A stretch of 64,000 nt of DNA from Rhodospirillales bacterium (GTDB taxonomy: Bacteria > Pseudomonadota > Alphaproteobacteria > Reyranellales > Reyranellaceae), in assembly GCA_016699855.1 (NCBI GenBank), contig CP064988.1, positions 620,001 through 684,000 on the forward strand. The letters are read 5' to 3'. This document shows positions 51,551 through 64,000 of the stretch, piece after piece. The notes under the pieces are model-generated. The model did not search any database. It was given only the letters and a program-made list of their open reading frames with translations, and was not told the origin of the DNA. Position 1 is the first letter of the stretch. Each line of letters opens with the position of its first letter. A program made the position numbers and the translations under genes.

Positions 51551-52747
51551 ATGCCGCACGACACGTTCGACGCCCTGAGGGAATTCGAGGCCGACCTCGT
51601 CGCCATCCGGCGCGACATCCACCAGCACCCCGAGACCGCGTTCGAGGAGGTGCGGACCGCCGACATCGTCGCCGCCAAGCTGACCGAATGGGGCATCGCG
51701 GTCCACCGCGGCCTGGCCGTCACCGGCGTGGTCGGCACGCTGCGCGGCCGGCGCGCGGGACAGAAATCGATCGGCCTTCGGGCCGACATGGACGCGCTGC
51801 ACCTGCACGAGAGGAACGACTTCGCGCACCGCTCCGTCAACGACGGCAAGATGCACGCCTGCGGCCATGACGGCCACACCACGATGCTGCTGGGCGCCGC
51901 GCGGCGTCTGGCGGCCGACCCCGATTTCGCCGGCACCGTGCATTTCATCTTCCAGCCGGCCGAGGAGGGCCTGGGCGGCGCCCGGGTGATGATCGAGGAA
52001 GGCCTGTTCGACCTGTTCCCGTGCGACGCGGTCTACGGCATGCACAACATGCCCGGCATCCCGGCCGGCAAGTTCGCCATCCGGCCGGGTCCGATGCTGG
52101 CCGCCAGCGACCGCTGGACCGCCGTGTTCAAGGGCACGGGCGGCCACGGCTCGGCGCCGGAGCGTGGCACCGATCCGACCATGCCGGCGGCGGCGTTCAC
52201 GCTGGCGGTGCAGGGCATCGTCGGCCGCAACGTCTCGCCGTTCGACACCGCCGTGCTCAGCGTCGGCCACATCGCCGGCGGTTCGTTCAACGCGCCCAAC
52301 GTGATCCCGTCGGAGGTCGTCGTGCGCGGCACGTCGCGCAGCTACCGCCCGGCGGTGCGCGACACGCTGGAGCGCCGGCTCGGCGAGGTGGCGCGGTCGA
52401 CCGCCGGGAGCTGGGGCTGCGCCGTGGAGTACACCTACCAGCGCCGATACCCGCCCTTGGTCAACGCCGCCGAGCAGACCAAGGTCGCGATGGCGGCTGC
52501 GACCGCGACGGTCGGGGCCGAGAATGTCGATGGCGACACCCAGCCGCTGACCGGCGCGGAGGACTTCGCGTTCATGCTCCAGACCAAGCCGGGCGCCTAC
52601 ATCTTCATCGGCAACGGCGGCGACGAGGCCGGCGGCTGCCACTACGTGCATACGCCGCTCTACGACTTCAACGACTCCATCCTCGTCACCGGCGCGGCCT
52701 ACTGGCTCAACGTCGTGCGGCAGGAACTGGGCGACGCCGCGCCGTAG
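51551..52747 (+). CDS. M20-family amidohydrolase (hippurate hydrolase/IAA-amino acid hydrolase-like)
   Basis: The 398-residue metallopeptidase contains RRDIHQHPETAFEEVRTADI, GLRADMDALHLHE, the metal motif MHACGHDGHTTMLLGAARRL, FIFQPAEEGLGGARVMIEEG with the catalytic Glu, and GGDEAGGCHYVHTPLYDFND. It hydrolyses N-acyl or N-aroyl amino acids; the freed acid could be activated by the ligase encoded next. No signal peptide is seen. Confidence 0.93.
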   Translation: MPHDTFDALREFEADLVAIRRDIHQHPETAFEEVRTADIVAAKLTEWGIAVHRGLAVTGVVGTLRGRRAGQKSIGLRADMDALHLHERNDFAHRSVNDGKMHACGHDGHTTMLLGAARRLAADPDFAGTVHFIFQPAEEGLGGARVMIEEGLFDLFPCDAVYGMHNMPGIPAGKFAIRPGPMLAASDRWTAVFKGTGGHGSAPERGTDPTMPAAAFTLAVQGIVGRNVSPFDTAVLSVGHIAGGSFNAPNVIPSEVVVRGTSRSYRPAVRDTLERRLGEVARSTAGSWGCAVEYTYQRRYPPLVNAAEQTKVAMAAATATVGAENVDGDTQPLTGAEDFAFMLQTKPGAYIFIGNGGDEAGGCHYVHTPLYDFNDSILVTGAAYWLNVVRQELGDAAP

Positions 52748-52855
52748 GCGCCACCCGCCCCCGCGGGCGATCGACGCGGCGCAGGCGCGTTGTCCGTCCG
52801 TGTCGTGGTTGCTAATGTCGCCGCCGCCAACGAACACCGCACACGGGGAAACGCC

Positions 52856-54487
<1,632 letters not shown>

Positions 54488-54624
54488 GCCGGCGAAGTTC
54501 GTTCGTACCGCGGCACGACCCGCGCCCGCGCGGTCGCGCCGCTCGCGGCGGCATGCTAAGCCCGAGCCGAAACGCGCCCATGCTTCCGCGGCGCGGAATA
54601 GACCCGCCCGGAGGAACCGCCCGC

Positions 54625-56721
<2,097 letters not shown>

Positions 56722-56794
56722 TCCGTCCGGCGGACCGGCTGACGCCGGCCCCCGTCATGCTACAGTCGACCGTCACCGACAGGAGGAAACCATC

Positions 56795-57976
56795 ATGGAT
56801 GCCGTCATCGTCTCCACCGCCCGCACGCCGATCGGCAAGGCTTTCCGCGGCGCGTTCAACGACACCCACGGCGCCGACATGGGCGCGCACGTCATCAAGG
56901 CCGCGGCCGACCGCGCCAAGATCGAGCTGGGCGAGATCGAGGACGTGATCCTCGGCTGCGCCGCTCCGGAGGGCACCACCGGCAGCAACGTCGCCCGCGT
57001 CTCGGCGATGCGCGCCGGCGCGCCGGTCAGCGTCTCCGGCACGACCGTCAACCGCTTCTGCTCCTCGGGCCTGCAGACCATCTCGATGGCCGCGCAGCGG
57101 GTGATCGTCGACAAAGTGCCGATCATGGTCGCGGGCGGACTCGAATCGGTGTCGCTGGTGCAGGGTAACGGCAACAAGCACCGCCTTGTGAATCCCTGGG
57201 TGCAGGAGCACGTGCCCGGCATCTACCACGCGATGATCACCACCGCCGACACCGTGGCGGCGCGCTACAAGATCAGCCGCGAGGCCCAGGACGAGTACTC
57301 GCTGCAGAGCCAGCTGCGCACGGCGGCGGGCCAGCAGGCCGGCAAGTTCGACGACGAGATCGTGCCGATGGAAACCGAGATGCTGGTGACCGACAAGAAC
57401 ACCGGCGAGACCTCGAAGAAGAAGGTCAAGCTGGCCAAGGACGAGGGCAACCGTCCCGACACCAACCTCGAGGGCCTCGCCAAGCTGCAACCCGTCGCCG
57501 GCCCGGACAAGTGGATCACCGCCGGCAACGCCAGCCAGCTCTCGGACGGCGCCTCGGCCTGCGTCGTGATGAGCGACGCCGAGGCGGCCAAGCGCGGCCT
57601 GAAGCCGCTGGGCATCTACAAGGGCCTGGTCGTGGCCGGCTGCGAGCCCGACGAGATGGGCATCGGCCCGGTCTACGCCATTCCCAAGCTGCTGACCCGC
57701 TTCGGCCTGAAGATGGACGACATCGACCTGTGGGAGCTGAACGAGGCGTTCGCCGTGCAGGTGCTCTACTGCCGCGACAAGCTCGGCATCCCCAACGACA
57801 AGCTCAACGTCAACGGCGGCTCGATCTCGATCGGCCACCCCTTCGGCATGACCGGCGCGCGCTGCACCGGCCATATCCTCATCGAAGGCCGCCGCCGCAA
57901 GGCCAAGAACGTCGTCGTCACGATGTGCATCGGCGGCGGCATGGGCGCGGCCGGCCTGTTCGAGGTCGTGCACTGA
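56795..57976 (+). CDS. Acetyl-CoA C-acyltransferase (thiolase)
   Basis: The 393-residue thiolase has the nucleophile Cys in TVNRFCSSGLQTISMAAQ, the His of NGGSISIGHPFGMTGAR and the C-terminal Cys in MCIGGGMGAAGLFEV. It thiolytically cleaves the 3-ketoacyl-CoA formed by the enzyme encoded immediately upstream. AGGAGG precedes the ATG at 56795. A strong terminator at 58005 ends the unit. Confidence 0.96.
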   Translation: MDAVIVSTARTPIGKAFRGAFNDTHGADMGAHVIKAAADRAKIELGEIEDVILGCAAPEGTTGSNVARVSAMRAGAPVSVSGTTVNRFCSSGLQTISMAAQRVIVDKVPIMVAGGLESVSLVQGNGNKHRLVNPWVQEHVPGIYHAMITTADTVAARYKISREAQDEYSLQSQLRTAAGQQAGKFDDEIVPMETEMLVTDKNTGETSKKKVKLAKDEGNRPDTNLEGLAKLQPVAGPDKWITAGNASQLSDGASACVVMSDAEAAKRGLKPLGIYKGLVVAGCEPDEMGIGPVYAIPKLLTRFGLKMDDIDLWELNEAFAVQVLYCRDKLGIPNDKLNVNGGSISIGHPFGMTGARCTGHILIEGRRRKAKNVVVTMCIGGGMGAAGLFEVVH

Positions 57977-58004
57977 TCCACGCGCCGGGACACGGCACGG
58001 ATGG

Positions 58005-58031
58005 AGGGGAGGCCAATGGCCTCCCTTCTTC
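58005..58031 (+). terminator. Rho-independent terminator after the thiolase gene
   Basis: GGGAGGCC-AAT-GGCCTCCC forms a perfect eight-bp stem with a three-base loop, extendable by two weaker pairs, and is followed by TTCTTCGTTCT. It lies 30 bases after the thiolase stop, the clearest intrinsic terminator in the window. Confidence 0.8.
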
Positions 58032-58161
58032 GTTCTGGGAAGCACCCTCCTCGTCCGGTTCGCGGTCACATCCCGCGATTGCCGGCGACGCCACGGCACG
58101 CCAAACTCCGCGCCAAATGGAACTTGCCCGCGTCACCCGCGGGCCAGGTGGGGAAACGACG

Positions 58162-59139
58162 ATGACGAGACGTCTCGCGGTAATTTGCGCCGTTTTCACC
58201 GCCCTGTGGAGCGCGGCGGCGGCGGCGCAGACCTATCCGACGAAGCCCGTCACCATGGTCGTCGCCTACGCCGCCGGCGGACCGACCGACACGATCGCGC
58301 GGCTGCTGGCGGAACGGATGGGAAGATCGCTCGGCCAGACGGTGATCGTCGAGAACGTCAGCGGCGCGGCCGGCACGATCGGCACCGCCAAGGCGGCGCG
58401 CGCCGCGCCGGACGGCTACACCATCGCCATCGGCCACTGGGGCACGCACGTCGTCAACGGCGCGCTCTACGCCAACCTCACCTACCATCCGTTCGACGAC
58501 TTCGCGCCCATCGCGATGGTGACGACAGGTCCGCAGATGATCGTCTCGCACCCCTCGGTGCCGGCGAAGGATCTCAAGGAGCTGGTCGCCTGGGTCAAGG
58601 CGAACGGCGACAAGGTCACGGCGGCGACGTCGGGCATCGGCGCCGGCTCGCATGTCAGCGGCGTCTATTTCAACAACATGGTCGGCGGCAAGATCCAGTT
58701 CGTGCCCTACCGCGGCGCGGCGCCGGCGATGCAGGATCTGCTGTCCGGGCAGGTGCAGCTGATGTTCGACCAGGCCGCCAACTCGCTGCCGCAGGTGCGC
58801 GCCGGCAAGGTCCGAGCCTACGCGATCACGGCGAGGACGCGCTCTCCCGCGATGCCCGACATCCCCACGGTCGACGAGGCCGGCCTGCCCGGCTACCATG
58901 TCGCGGTGTGGCACGCGCTGTGGCTGCCGAAGGGCGCGCCGGACGCGGTCGTCGAGCGTCTCAACACCGCCGTGCGCGAGGCGCTGGACGATCCGCAGGT
59001 CGCCGCCAAGCTGGCGACGCTGGGGCAGGACCTGCCGACCGCCGAGCAACGGACGCCGGCGGGGCTGCGCGCCCACCACAAGGCCGAGATCGAGTTGTGG
59101 TGGCCGCTGATCAAGGCCGCCGGCATCAAGATCGAATAG
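58162..59139 (+). CDS. Tripartite tricarboxylate transporter receptor (TctC/Bug family), copy 1
   Basis: The 325-residue periplasmic receptor has a signal peptide (LAVICAVFTALWSAAAAAQT) and the Bug-family features YPTKPVTMVVAYAAGGPTDT, NVSGAAGTIGTAKAARAAPD and VPYRGAAPAMQDLLSGQVQL. Bug proteins bind carboxylates for TctAB-type or other uptake and sensing; no tctAB genes are in the window. It is the first of two tandem paralogues of identical length and closely similar sequence. ATG at 58162. Confidence 0.93.
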   Translation: MTRRLAVICAVFTALWSAAAAAQTYPTKPVTMVVAYAAGGPTDTIARLLAERMGRSLGQTVIVENVSGAAGTIGTAKAARAAPDGYTIAIGHWGTHVVNGALYANLTYHPFDDFAPIAMVTTGPQMIVSHPSVPAKDLKELVAWVKANGDKVTAATSGIGAGSHVSGVYFNNMVGGKIQFVPYRGAAPAMQDLLSGQVQLMFDQAANSLPQVRAGKVRAYAITARTRSPAMPDIPTVDEAGLPGYHVAVWHALWLPKGAPDAVVERLNTAVREALDDPQVAAKLATLGQDLPTAEQRTPAGLRAHHKAEIELWWPLIKAAGIKIE

Positions 59140-59186
59140 CGCCGACCGCGCCTCCGCCGCCCGATATCGTCACTGGGAGACCCCGC

Positions 59187-60164
59187 ATGCTTCGCCGCAC
59201 CCTCGCCGCGCTCGGCGCCGCCGTCGTCGCCATCGCACCGCTCGCCGCCTTCGCGCAGGCCTATCCCACGAAGCAGATCTCGCTGGTGGTGCCGTTCTCG
59301 GCCGGCGGCCCTACCGACACGCTGGCCCGCATCATGGCGGAGCGCATGAGCCGGACGCTGGGCCAGACCGTGTTCGTCGAGAACGTGACCGGCGCGGCCG
59401 GCACGGTCGGCGTCGGGAAGGTCGCCCGCGCGGCGCCGGACGGCTACACCATCGCCATCGGCCACTGGAGCACGCACGTCGTCAACGGCGCGGTGTACCA
59501 GCTGAACTACCACGTGCTCGACGATTTCGAGCCGTTGGCGTTCATCGCGACCAACCCGCAGCTCGTCGCGGCCCGGACCGGTCTGCCGGCCAAGGACCTG
59601 AAGGAGCTCGCCGCCTACGCGAAGGCCAATCCCGACAAGGTCACCGCCGGCACCGCCGGCGTCGGCGCCGCCTCTCACGTCGCCGGCGTGTATTTCGAGC
59701 AGAAGACCGGATCGAAGTTGCGCTTCGTGCCCTACCGCGGCGCCGGCCCGGCGATGCAGGACCTGATCGCCGGCCAGATCGACGTCATCTTCGACCAGGC
59801 CGCCAACTCGATCCCGCAGCTCAAGGCCGGCAAGATCAAGGCCTTCGCCGTGACCGCCAAGACGCGGCTGGCGGCGATGCCTGACATCCCCACCGTCGAC
59901 GAGGCCGGCGTCCCCGGCCTCTACATCGCGATCTGGCACGGGCTGTGGGCGCCCAAGGGCACGCCTAGGGACGTCACCGCGCGCCTGACCGCCGCCGCGA
60001 TGGAGGCGTTGACCGATCCGCAGGTGCGGGAGCGCTTCACGGCGCTGGGCCAGGAGATCCCGCAGCCCGCGCAGCAGACGCCGGACGCGCTGCGCGCCCA
60101 CCACAAAGCCGAGATCGAGCTGTGGTGGCCGCTGATCAAGGCCGCGGGCATCAAGATCGAGTGA
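59187..60164 (+). CDS. Tripartite tricarboxylate transporter receptor (TctC/Bug family), copy 2
   Basis: The 325-residue protein parallels copy 1 along its whole length: signal peptide (LAALGAAVVAIAPLAAFAQA), YPTKQISLVVPFSAGGPTDT, the shared APDGYTIAIGHW...THVVNGA, FVPYRGAGPAMQDLIAGQID and the identical C-terminus WWPLIKAAGIKIE. It starts 47 bases after copy 1. A recent tandem duplication with ligand divergence is likely. Confidence 0.93.
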   Translation: MLRRTLAALGAAVVAIAPLAAFAQAYPTKQISLVVPFSAGGPTDTLARIMAERMSRTLGQTVFVENVTGAAGTVGVGKVARAAPDGYTIAIGHWSTHVVNGAVYQLNYHVLDDFEPLAFIATNPQLVAARTGLPAKDLKELAAYAKANPDKVTAGTAGVGAASHVAGVYFEQKTGSKLRFVPYRGAGPAMQDLIAGQIDVIFDQAANSIPQLKAGKIKAFAVTAKTRLAAMPDIPTVDEAGVPGLYIAIWHGLWAPKGTPRDVTARLTAAAMEALTDPQVRERFTALGQEIPQPAQQTPDALRAHHKAEIELWWPLIKAAGIKIE

Positions 60165-60192
60165 TCTCGGCGGCCCGCCCGGAGGCCGCCGC

Positions 60193-61113
60193 GTGGCCGA
60201 GCTGATCCTCCATAACTACGACTTCTCCAACTACGCTGAGAAGGCTCGCATCGCGCTTGGATACAAGGCGCTGACGTGGCGCTCCGTCGTCATTCCACCG
60301 ATCGCGCCGAAGCCCGATCTCACGCCGCTGACCGGCGGCTACCGCCGCACGCCGGTGCTGCAGATCGGCGCCGACGTGTATTGCGACACCCGCCTCATCC
60401 TGCGCGAACTCGACCGCCGGCATCCCGATCCGCCGCTGTTCCCGCCGGAACTCGAAGGCGTCGCCAACGCGATCACCTACTGGGTCGAGAACCAGTTCTT
60501 CCGCCCGGTCGCGCTGCATGTCTCCGGCGTGAACGCCGACCTGATGCCGGAGGGCCTGTTCGTCGACCGCTCGCGCATGCGCGGCCTGCCCGACCCGGAC
60601 CTCGCCACGGTGCGGCGGGCCGCCGCCCGCAACGCGCCGCTGGTGCGCGCGCAACTGCCGCTGATCGAGAACATGCTGGCCGACGGCCGGCGCTGGGTGT
60701 GCGGCGACAGGTTCACGTCGGCCGACATCGCCGTCTACCACACGCTGTGGTTCTTCGGCGCCCGCAGCGAGCGCGTGGTTCCCTTGCTGGCGCCATACGC
60801 GGCGTTGCGGGCGTGGATGGAGCGGGTGGCGGCGTTCGGCCACGGCCAGCCGTCCCCGATGACCGCTGCCGAGGCGCTGCGTGCGGCGGCCGATGCCGCG
60901 CCCGCGCCCGCCGGGCGATCGGCGCCCGACCCCGACGATCCGCCGGTCGGCGCCCGCGTGCGCATCCGCGCCGACGACTACGCCCGCGATCCCGTCGACG
61001 GCACGCTGGATTTCATCGACGACCGCGAGATCGCGATCCGCCGCGAGGATCCGGTGGTCGGTGAAATCGTCGTCCACTTCCCGCGGCTGGGCTACGATCT
61101 GCGCGCGGCCTGA
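60193..61113 (+). CDS. Glutathione S-transferase-like protein with C-terminal extension
   Basis: The 306-residue protein has an N-terminal thioredoxin-like GST domain (LILHNYDFSNYAEKARIALG, RRTPVLQIGADVYCDTRLIL with the Pro and the GSH-contact region) and a helical GST domain (GDRFTSADIAVYHTLWFFGA). The last 80 residues (PVGARVRIRADDYARDPVDG...) form an extra beta-like domain not present in classical GSTs, which are about 200-230 residues. GTG at 60193. It may conjugate or isomerise a substrate of the neighbouring pathway; unknown. Confidence 0.85.
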   Translation: MAELILHNYDFSNYAEKARIALGYKALTWRSVVIPPIAPKPDLTPLTGGYRRTPVLQIGADVYCDTRLILRELDRRHPDPPLFPPELEGVANAITYWVENQFFRPVALHVSGVNADLMPEGLFVDRSRMRGLPDPDLATVRRAAARNAPLVRAQLPLIENMLADGRRWVCGDRFTSADIAVYHTLWFFGARSERVVPLLAPYAALRAWMERVAAFGHGQPSPMTAAEALRAAADAAPAPAGRSAPDPDDPPVGARVRIRADDYARDPVDGTLDFIDDREIAIRREDPVVGEIVVHFPRLGYDLRAA

Positions 61114-61139
61114 GCGCCGCCAATCCGGAGGAGCGCGCC

Positions 61140-61994
61140 ATGAGCTTGAAGGGCAAGACGCTGTTCATCACCGGCGCCAGCCGGGGGATCGGCCTGGCGA
61201 TCGCGCTGCGCGCCGCGCGCGACGGCGCCAACATCGTGGTCGCCGCCAAGACGGCGGTCGCCGATCCCCGCCTGCCCGGTACGATCTTCACCGCCGCCGA
61301 GGAGATCGAGAAGGCCGGCGGGCGGGCGCTGCCGATCGCCGTCGACATCCGCGACGAGCAGGGCGTCGAGGCGGCCGTGGCGAAGGCCGTCGAGACGTTC
61401 GGGGGCCTCGACATCCTGGTCAACAACGCCAGCGCCATCCATCTCGGCGGCACCCTGGCGACACCGATGAAGCGCTACGACCTGATGCACCAGATCAACG
61501 CCAGGGGCGTGTTCCTGGTGTCGCAGAAGTGCATCCCGCATCTGCGCAAGGCCGCCAACCCGCACGTGCTCAATCTGTCGCCACCGCTGGATTTCGACAT
61601 CCGGTGGTTCGCGCCGCACGCCGCCTACACCTTGGCCAAGTACGGCATGAGCGTGTTCGCCTGGGCGATGGCCGAGGAGTTCAAGGACGACGGAATCGCC
61701 TTCAACTGCCTGTGGCCGCGCACGACCATCGCCACGTCGGCGATCAAGAACCTGCTGGGCGGCGACGAGTTGATGCGACGCAGCCGGACGCCGGAGATCA
61801 TGGCCGACGCGGCCCACTGGGTGCTGACCCGGCCGAGCCGGGAGTGCACCGGCCGGTTCTTCATCGACGACGAGGCGCTGGCGCAGGCCGGCGTCACCGA
61901 CCTGTCACGCTACGCCGTGTCGCCGGGGGCCGAGCTGGCGCCCGATTTCTTCGTGCCCGCGCCGGGCGCGCGCACGGTCGTCGGGCGCGGTTGA
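61140..61994 (+). CDS. SDR-family oxidoreductase (HSDL2-like)
   Basis: The 284-residue SDR starts LKGKTLFITGASRGIGLAIA and has NNASAIHLGGTLATPMKRYD, Ser in LNLSPPLDF and YTLAK as the catalytic pair, with WPRTTIATSAIKNLLGGDEL after it. These match the hydroxysteroid-dehydrogenase-like 2 group found in fatty acid or lipid metabolism. A sterol carrier domain is not attached. ATG at 61140 follows a GGAGGAG RBS. Confidence 0.92.
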   Translation: MSLKGKTLFITGASRGIGLAIALRAARDGANIVVAAKTAVADPRLPGTIFTAAEEIEKAGGRALPIAVDIRDEQGVEAAVAKAVETFGGLDILVNNASAIHLGGTLATPMKRYDLMHQINARGVFLVSQKCIPHLRKAANPHVLNLSPPLDFDIRWFAPHAAYTLAKYGMSVFAWAMAEEFKDDGIAFNCLWPRTTIATSAIKNLLGGDELMRRSRTPEIMADAAHWVLTRPSRECTGRFFIDDEALAQAGVTDLSRYAVSPGAELAPDFFVPAPGARTVVGRG

Positions 61995-62125
61995 CGAGGG
62001 CGGCGCGCGGCGCAAACCAGCCCCGGCGTTTGCCCCATGGACAGCGCTCCGCCCCTCCGTACGGTGTTCCAAGTCCGGCCGCGATGCTCCGGACCGCCCT
62101 GCCCTCGAGAACGGTCCTGTCCCGC

Positions 62126-62881
62126 ATGGCGACATTCATCCTGATACACGGCGCGAGCCATGGCGGCTGGTGCTGGGAGAAGGTGGTCCCGCTGCTCGAG
62201 GCGCGCGGCCACCGAGCGCTGGCGCCCGACCTTCCCGGCAGCGGCGCCGACCACGACACCCCGGCGGCGTCCGTCACGCTGGCGAAGTACGTGGATTTCG
62301 TGTCGAAGCTTCTCGACCGCGAGAGCGAGCCGGTGATCCTCGTGGGCCATAGTCTCGGCGGCCTCACGATCACGCACGCCGCCGAGGCGCGCCGGCGCAA
62401 GGTGCGCGCCCTGGTCTACCTCGCCGCCCAGCTTCCGGTGCCCGGCGAGTGCGTGCGCGACATCACGTCGAGAGAGCCCGAGTCACTGATCCGCCGCTCG
62501 TTCGAGCACAACCCCGACGGCGTCACCTATTCCTTCAAGCGCGCGAACGTGCCATCGCTGTTCTACAACGACTGCGACGCGCAGGACGTCTACCGCGCGT
62601 TGGAGCGGTTGCGGCCGCAGGCCACGGTGATCGTCACGACGCCGGCGTCCTACACGCAGGAGCGCTGGGGCGGCGTGCCGCGGTGGTACGTCGTGTGCCT
62701 GCGAAACAACGCCGTCACCCTGTCGATGCAGCGCGGCATGCTCGCCGCCACGCCGTGCGCGACCTTGACGCTCGACACCGGCCATTCGCCGTTCTTCTCC
62801 GATCCCGAGGCGCTGGTCGAGCACCTCGAGACGGTGGCGCGCGAGACCGAGCCCGCCCGGAGCGCCGTCAGCGCCCTTTGA
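62126..62881 (+). CDS. Alpha/beta-fold hydrolase (SABP2/methylesterase-like)
   Basis: The 251-residue hydrolase has the oxyanion region FILIHGASHGGWCWEKV, the nucleophile Ser in LVGHSLGGLTITHAAEA and the catalytic His in TLDTGHSPFFSDPEAL. The layout and length match the plant-type methylesterase/hydroxynitrile-lyase group common in soil bacteria. It hydrolyses small carboxylic esters. ATG at 62126. Its 3' end overlaps the convergent enoyl-CoA hydratase gene by 14 bases. Confidence 0.9.
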   Translation: MATFILIHGASHGGWCWEKVVPLLEARGHRALAPDLPGSGADHDTPAASVTLAKYVDFVSKLLDRESEPVILVGHSLGGLTITHAAEARRRKVRALVYLAAQLPVPGECVRDITSREPESLIRRSFEHNPDGVTYSFKRANVPSLFYNDCDAQDVYRALERLRPQATVIVTTPASYTQERWGGVPRWYVVCLRNNAVTLSMQRGMLAATPCATLTLDTGHSPFFSDPEALVEHLETVARETEPARSAVSAL

Positions 62882-63668
62882 ACTTCGCCGTCCGCTTCTC
62901 GAGGAACGCGTCGAGACCCTCCTTGTGGTCCCCGGTCGCGGCGCAGGCCGCGAGGTACTCGGCCTCGCGGTGCGAGTGCTCGTCCCACGAGTTGTCGAGC
63001 GAACCCCGGATCAGGGCCTTGGCCTTGCCCAGCGCGAAGGTCGGCCCGTCGGCCAGGCGGCGCGCCAGCTTCGCCGTCTCCGCCGCGAGCTGCTCGCGCG
63101 GCACGATCCAGTTGAGGATGCCCAGTTCCTTGGCGGTCGCCGCCGTGAAGCGGTCGCCCAGCAGCGCGATCTCCAGCGCCTTGCGCTCGCCCACCACGCG
63201 CGGCAGGAAATAGGTCGCGCCGCCGTCGGCCGACAGGCCGATGTGGCGGTAGGCGAGGGTGAAGAAGGAATCGTCGCTGGCGATCGCCAGGTCGGCCGCC
63301 AGGATCAGGCTCAGGCCGAAGCCCGCCGCCGCGCCCTGGACAGAGACGAGAACCGGTTTGGGCATGCGGCGCAGCTGGTAGATCAGCTGGTGCGCCTTCA
63401 CGACGCGCATCTCGAAGTTCGCGAGATGCTTCTCGCGCTCCTCCGTAAGCGAGCGGTGGAAGCCCTTGATGTCGCCGCCGGCCATGAAGTGCGTGCCGGC
63501 GCCCTGGATCAGCACGCACCGCACCGCCGGATCCTTCTCCAGACGCGCGGTGTGCTCGATCAGCAGCTCGGTCATCTGCGCCGACAGCGCGTTGAGCACC
63601 GCCGGCCGGTTCAGGGTCAGCGTGCCGATTCCGTCCTGGACGTCGACGAGCACATGCGGGGCTTCCAT
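62868..63668 (-). CDS. Enoyl-CoA hydratase/isomerase
   Basis: The 266-residue crotonase has IGTLTLNRPAVLNALSAQMT, HFMAGGDIKGFHRS for the CoA and oxyanion site, VQGAAAGFGLSLILAADLAI and YRHIGLSADGGATYFLPRVV. One of the two Glu residues of a classical hydratase appears to be replaced in the SADGG loop, as in many isomerases and related crotonases, so the exact reaction is open. ATG at 63668 has GAGGAG upstream. Confidence 0.92.
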   Translation of the reverse strand: MEAPHVLVDVQDGIGTLTLNRPAVLNALSAQMTELLIEHTARLEKDPAVRCVLIQGAGTHFMAGGDIKGFHRSLTEEREKHLANFEMRVVKAHQLIYQLRRMPKPVLVSVQGAAAGFGLSLILAADLAIASDDSFFTLAYRHIGLSADGGATYFLPRVVGERKALEIALLGDRFTAATAKELGILNWIVPREQLAAETAKLARRLADGPTFALGKAKALIRGSLDNSWDEHSHREAEYLAACAATGDHKEGLDAFLEKRTAKFKGR

Positions 63669-64000
63669 GGCGTTCTCCTCGTTCCTCGATGCCGCGTGGA
63701 TGGCCCAGTCCAGCACGCCCGCCCCGGCGGAGCCAGCGCCGCGCCCGATGGCCGCCCGCGCCGCGGAATCCCGGCGGCGCGCGCTGGCGGCCGTTGACGG
63801 ATGACCGGCGCGCCCGCTACCGTCGCGGCGCGCAGTCGAGGCTGGTCACCACGCGCTGCCCGGGCCGGGCGCCGACGGAACCTCATCCGCAAGCACGCCG
63901 GGTCAACCGGACGGAAGCCGCCGCGACTCCCCAATTTCGCCAGAACCCATCCGCGCCAGCGCGCCATCGCACCGCGATACCGAACGCGCCGGCCGCCCGT
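63669..64000. other. Right-edge region, no gene seen
   Basis: These 332 bases contain no frame with coding character beyond arginine/proline-rich shadow frames. They should contain the promoter of the enoyl-CoA hydratase gene and may include the upstream region of a gene beyond the window. Confidence 0.5.

Overview
The window is GC-rich (roughly 70% by eye) and almost fully coding, with short intergenic gaps, many ATGA/GTGA stop-start overlaps and frequent GTG starts. Gene content (dxs-ispA-xseB neighbourhood, TlyA, EipB-like envelope protein, DUF1365/cyclopropane-synthase/photolyase cluster, CaiB/MaoC/acyl-CoA dehydrogenase modules, TctC/Bug solute receptors) points to a metabolically versatile alphaproteobacterium, possibly Reyranella-like; the genus is a guess. 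No rRNA, tRNA, CRISPR, insertion sequence or phage gene was recognised.

Layout. 1-3675: two unrecognised envelope-type proteins, an endonuclease/exonuclease/phosphatase-fold enzyme, an L,D-transpeptidase and an EipB-like periplasmic protein. 3818-11033: a co-directional light/oxidative-stress lipid cluster (photolyase, FAD amine-oxidase-like protein, DUF1365, cyclopropane-synthase-family methyltransferase, MFS transporter, SDR) resembling the sigma-E/furan-fatty-acid locus of Rhodobacter. 11042-15420 (minus): a truncated ECF sigma fused to an anti-sigma-like protein, a Spy/CpxP-like protein, DUF1800 and DUF1501. 15572-18366: a gamma-glutamyltransferase-family enzyme and a broken amino-acid-type substrate-binding protein. 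18377-22684 (minus): a five-gene C5-dicarboxylyl-CoA module (two single-hotdog hydratases, acyl-CoA dehydrogenase, CoA transferase, malyl/citramalyl-CoA lyase). 22883-25711: an HcnABC/opine-oxidase-like three-subunit flavoenzyme. 25917-34000: pyrE, a GNAT protein, two glycosyltransferases, a twitch-type radical SAM protein with a domain inserted in its core, and two unfamiliar proteins in an AT-rich pocket. 34080-38314: dipeptide-type ABC importer without its ATPases. 38320-46859: tlyA, SDR, hemerythrin and hemN (with an FNR-type box), dxs, ispA, xseB and a histone-deacetylase-family protein. 47051-63668: fatty-acid/acyl-CoA catabolism (hotdog dehydratase, acyl-CoA dehydrogenase, IclR regulator, thioesterase, M20 amidohydrolase, acyl-CoA ligase, FadJ-like enzyme, thiolase, two tandem TctC receptors, GST, SDR, hydrolase, enoyl-CoA hydratase).

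Quality note: four otherwise well conserved genes (MFS, substrate-binding protein, ispA, hotdog dehydratase) carry five single-base-scale frameshifts in GC-rich runs. Residual assembly error is the simplest explanation, so these should not be read as pseudogenes without re-sequencing.
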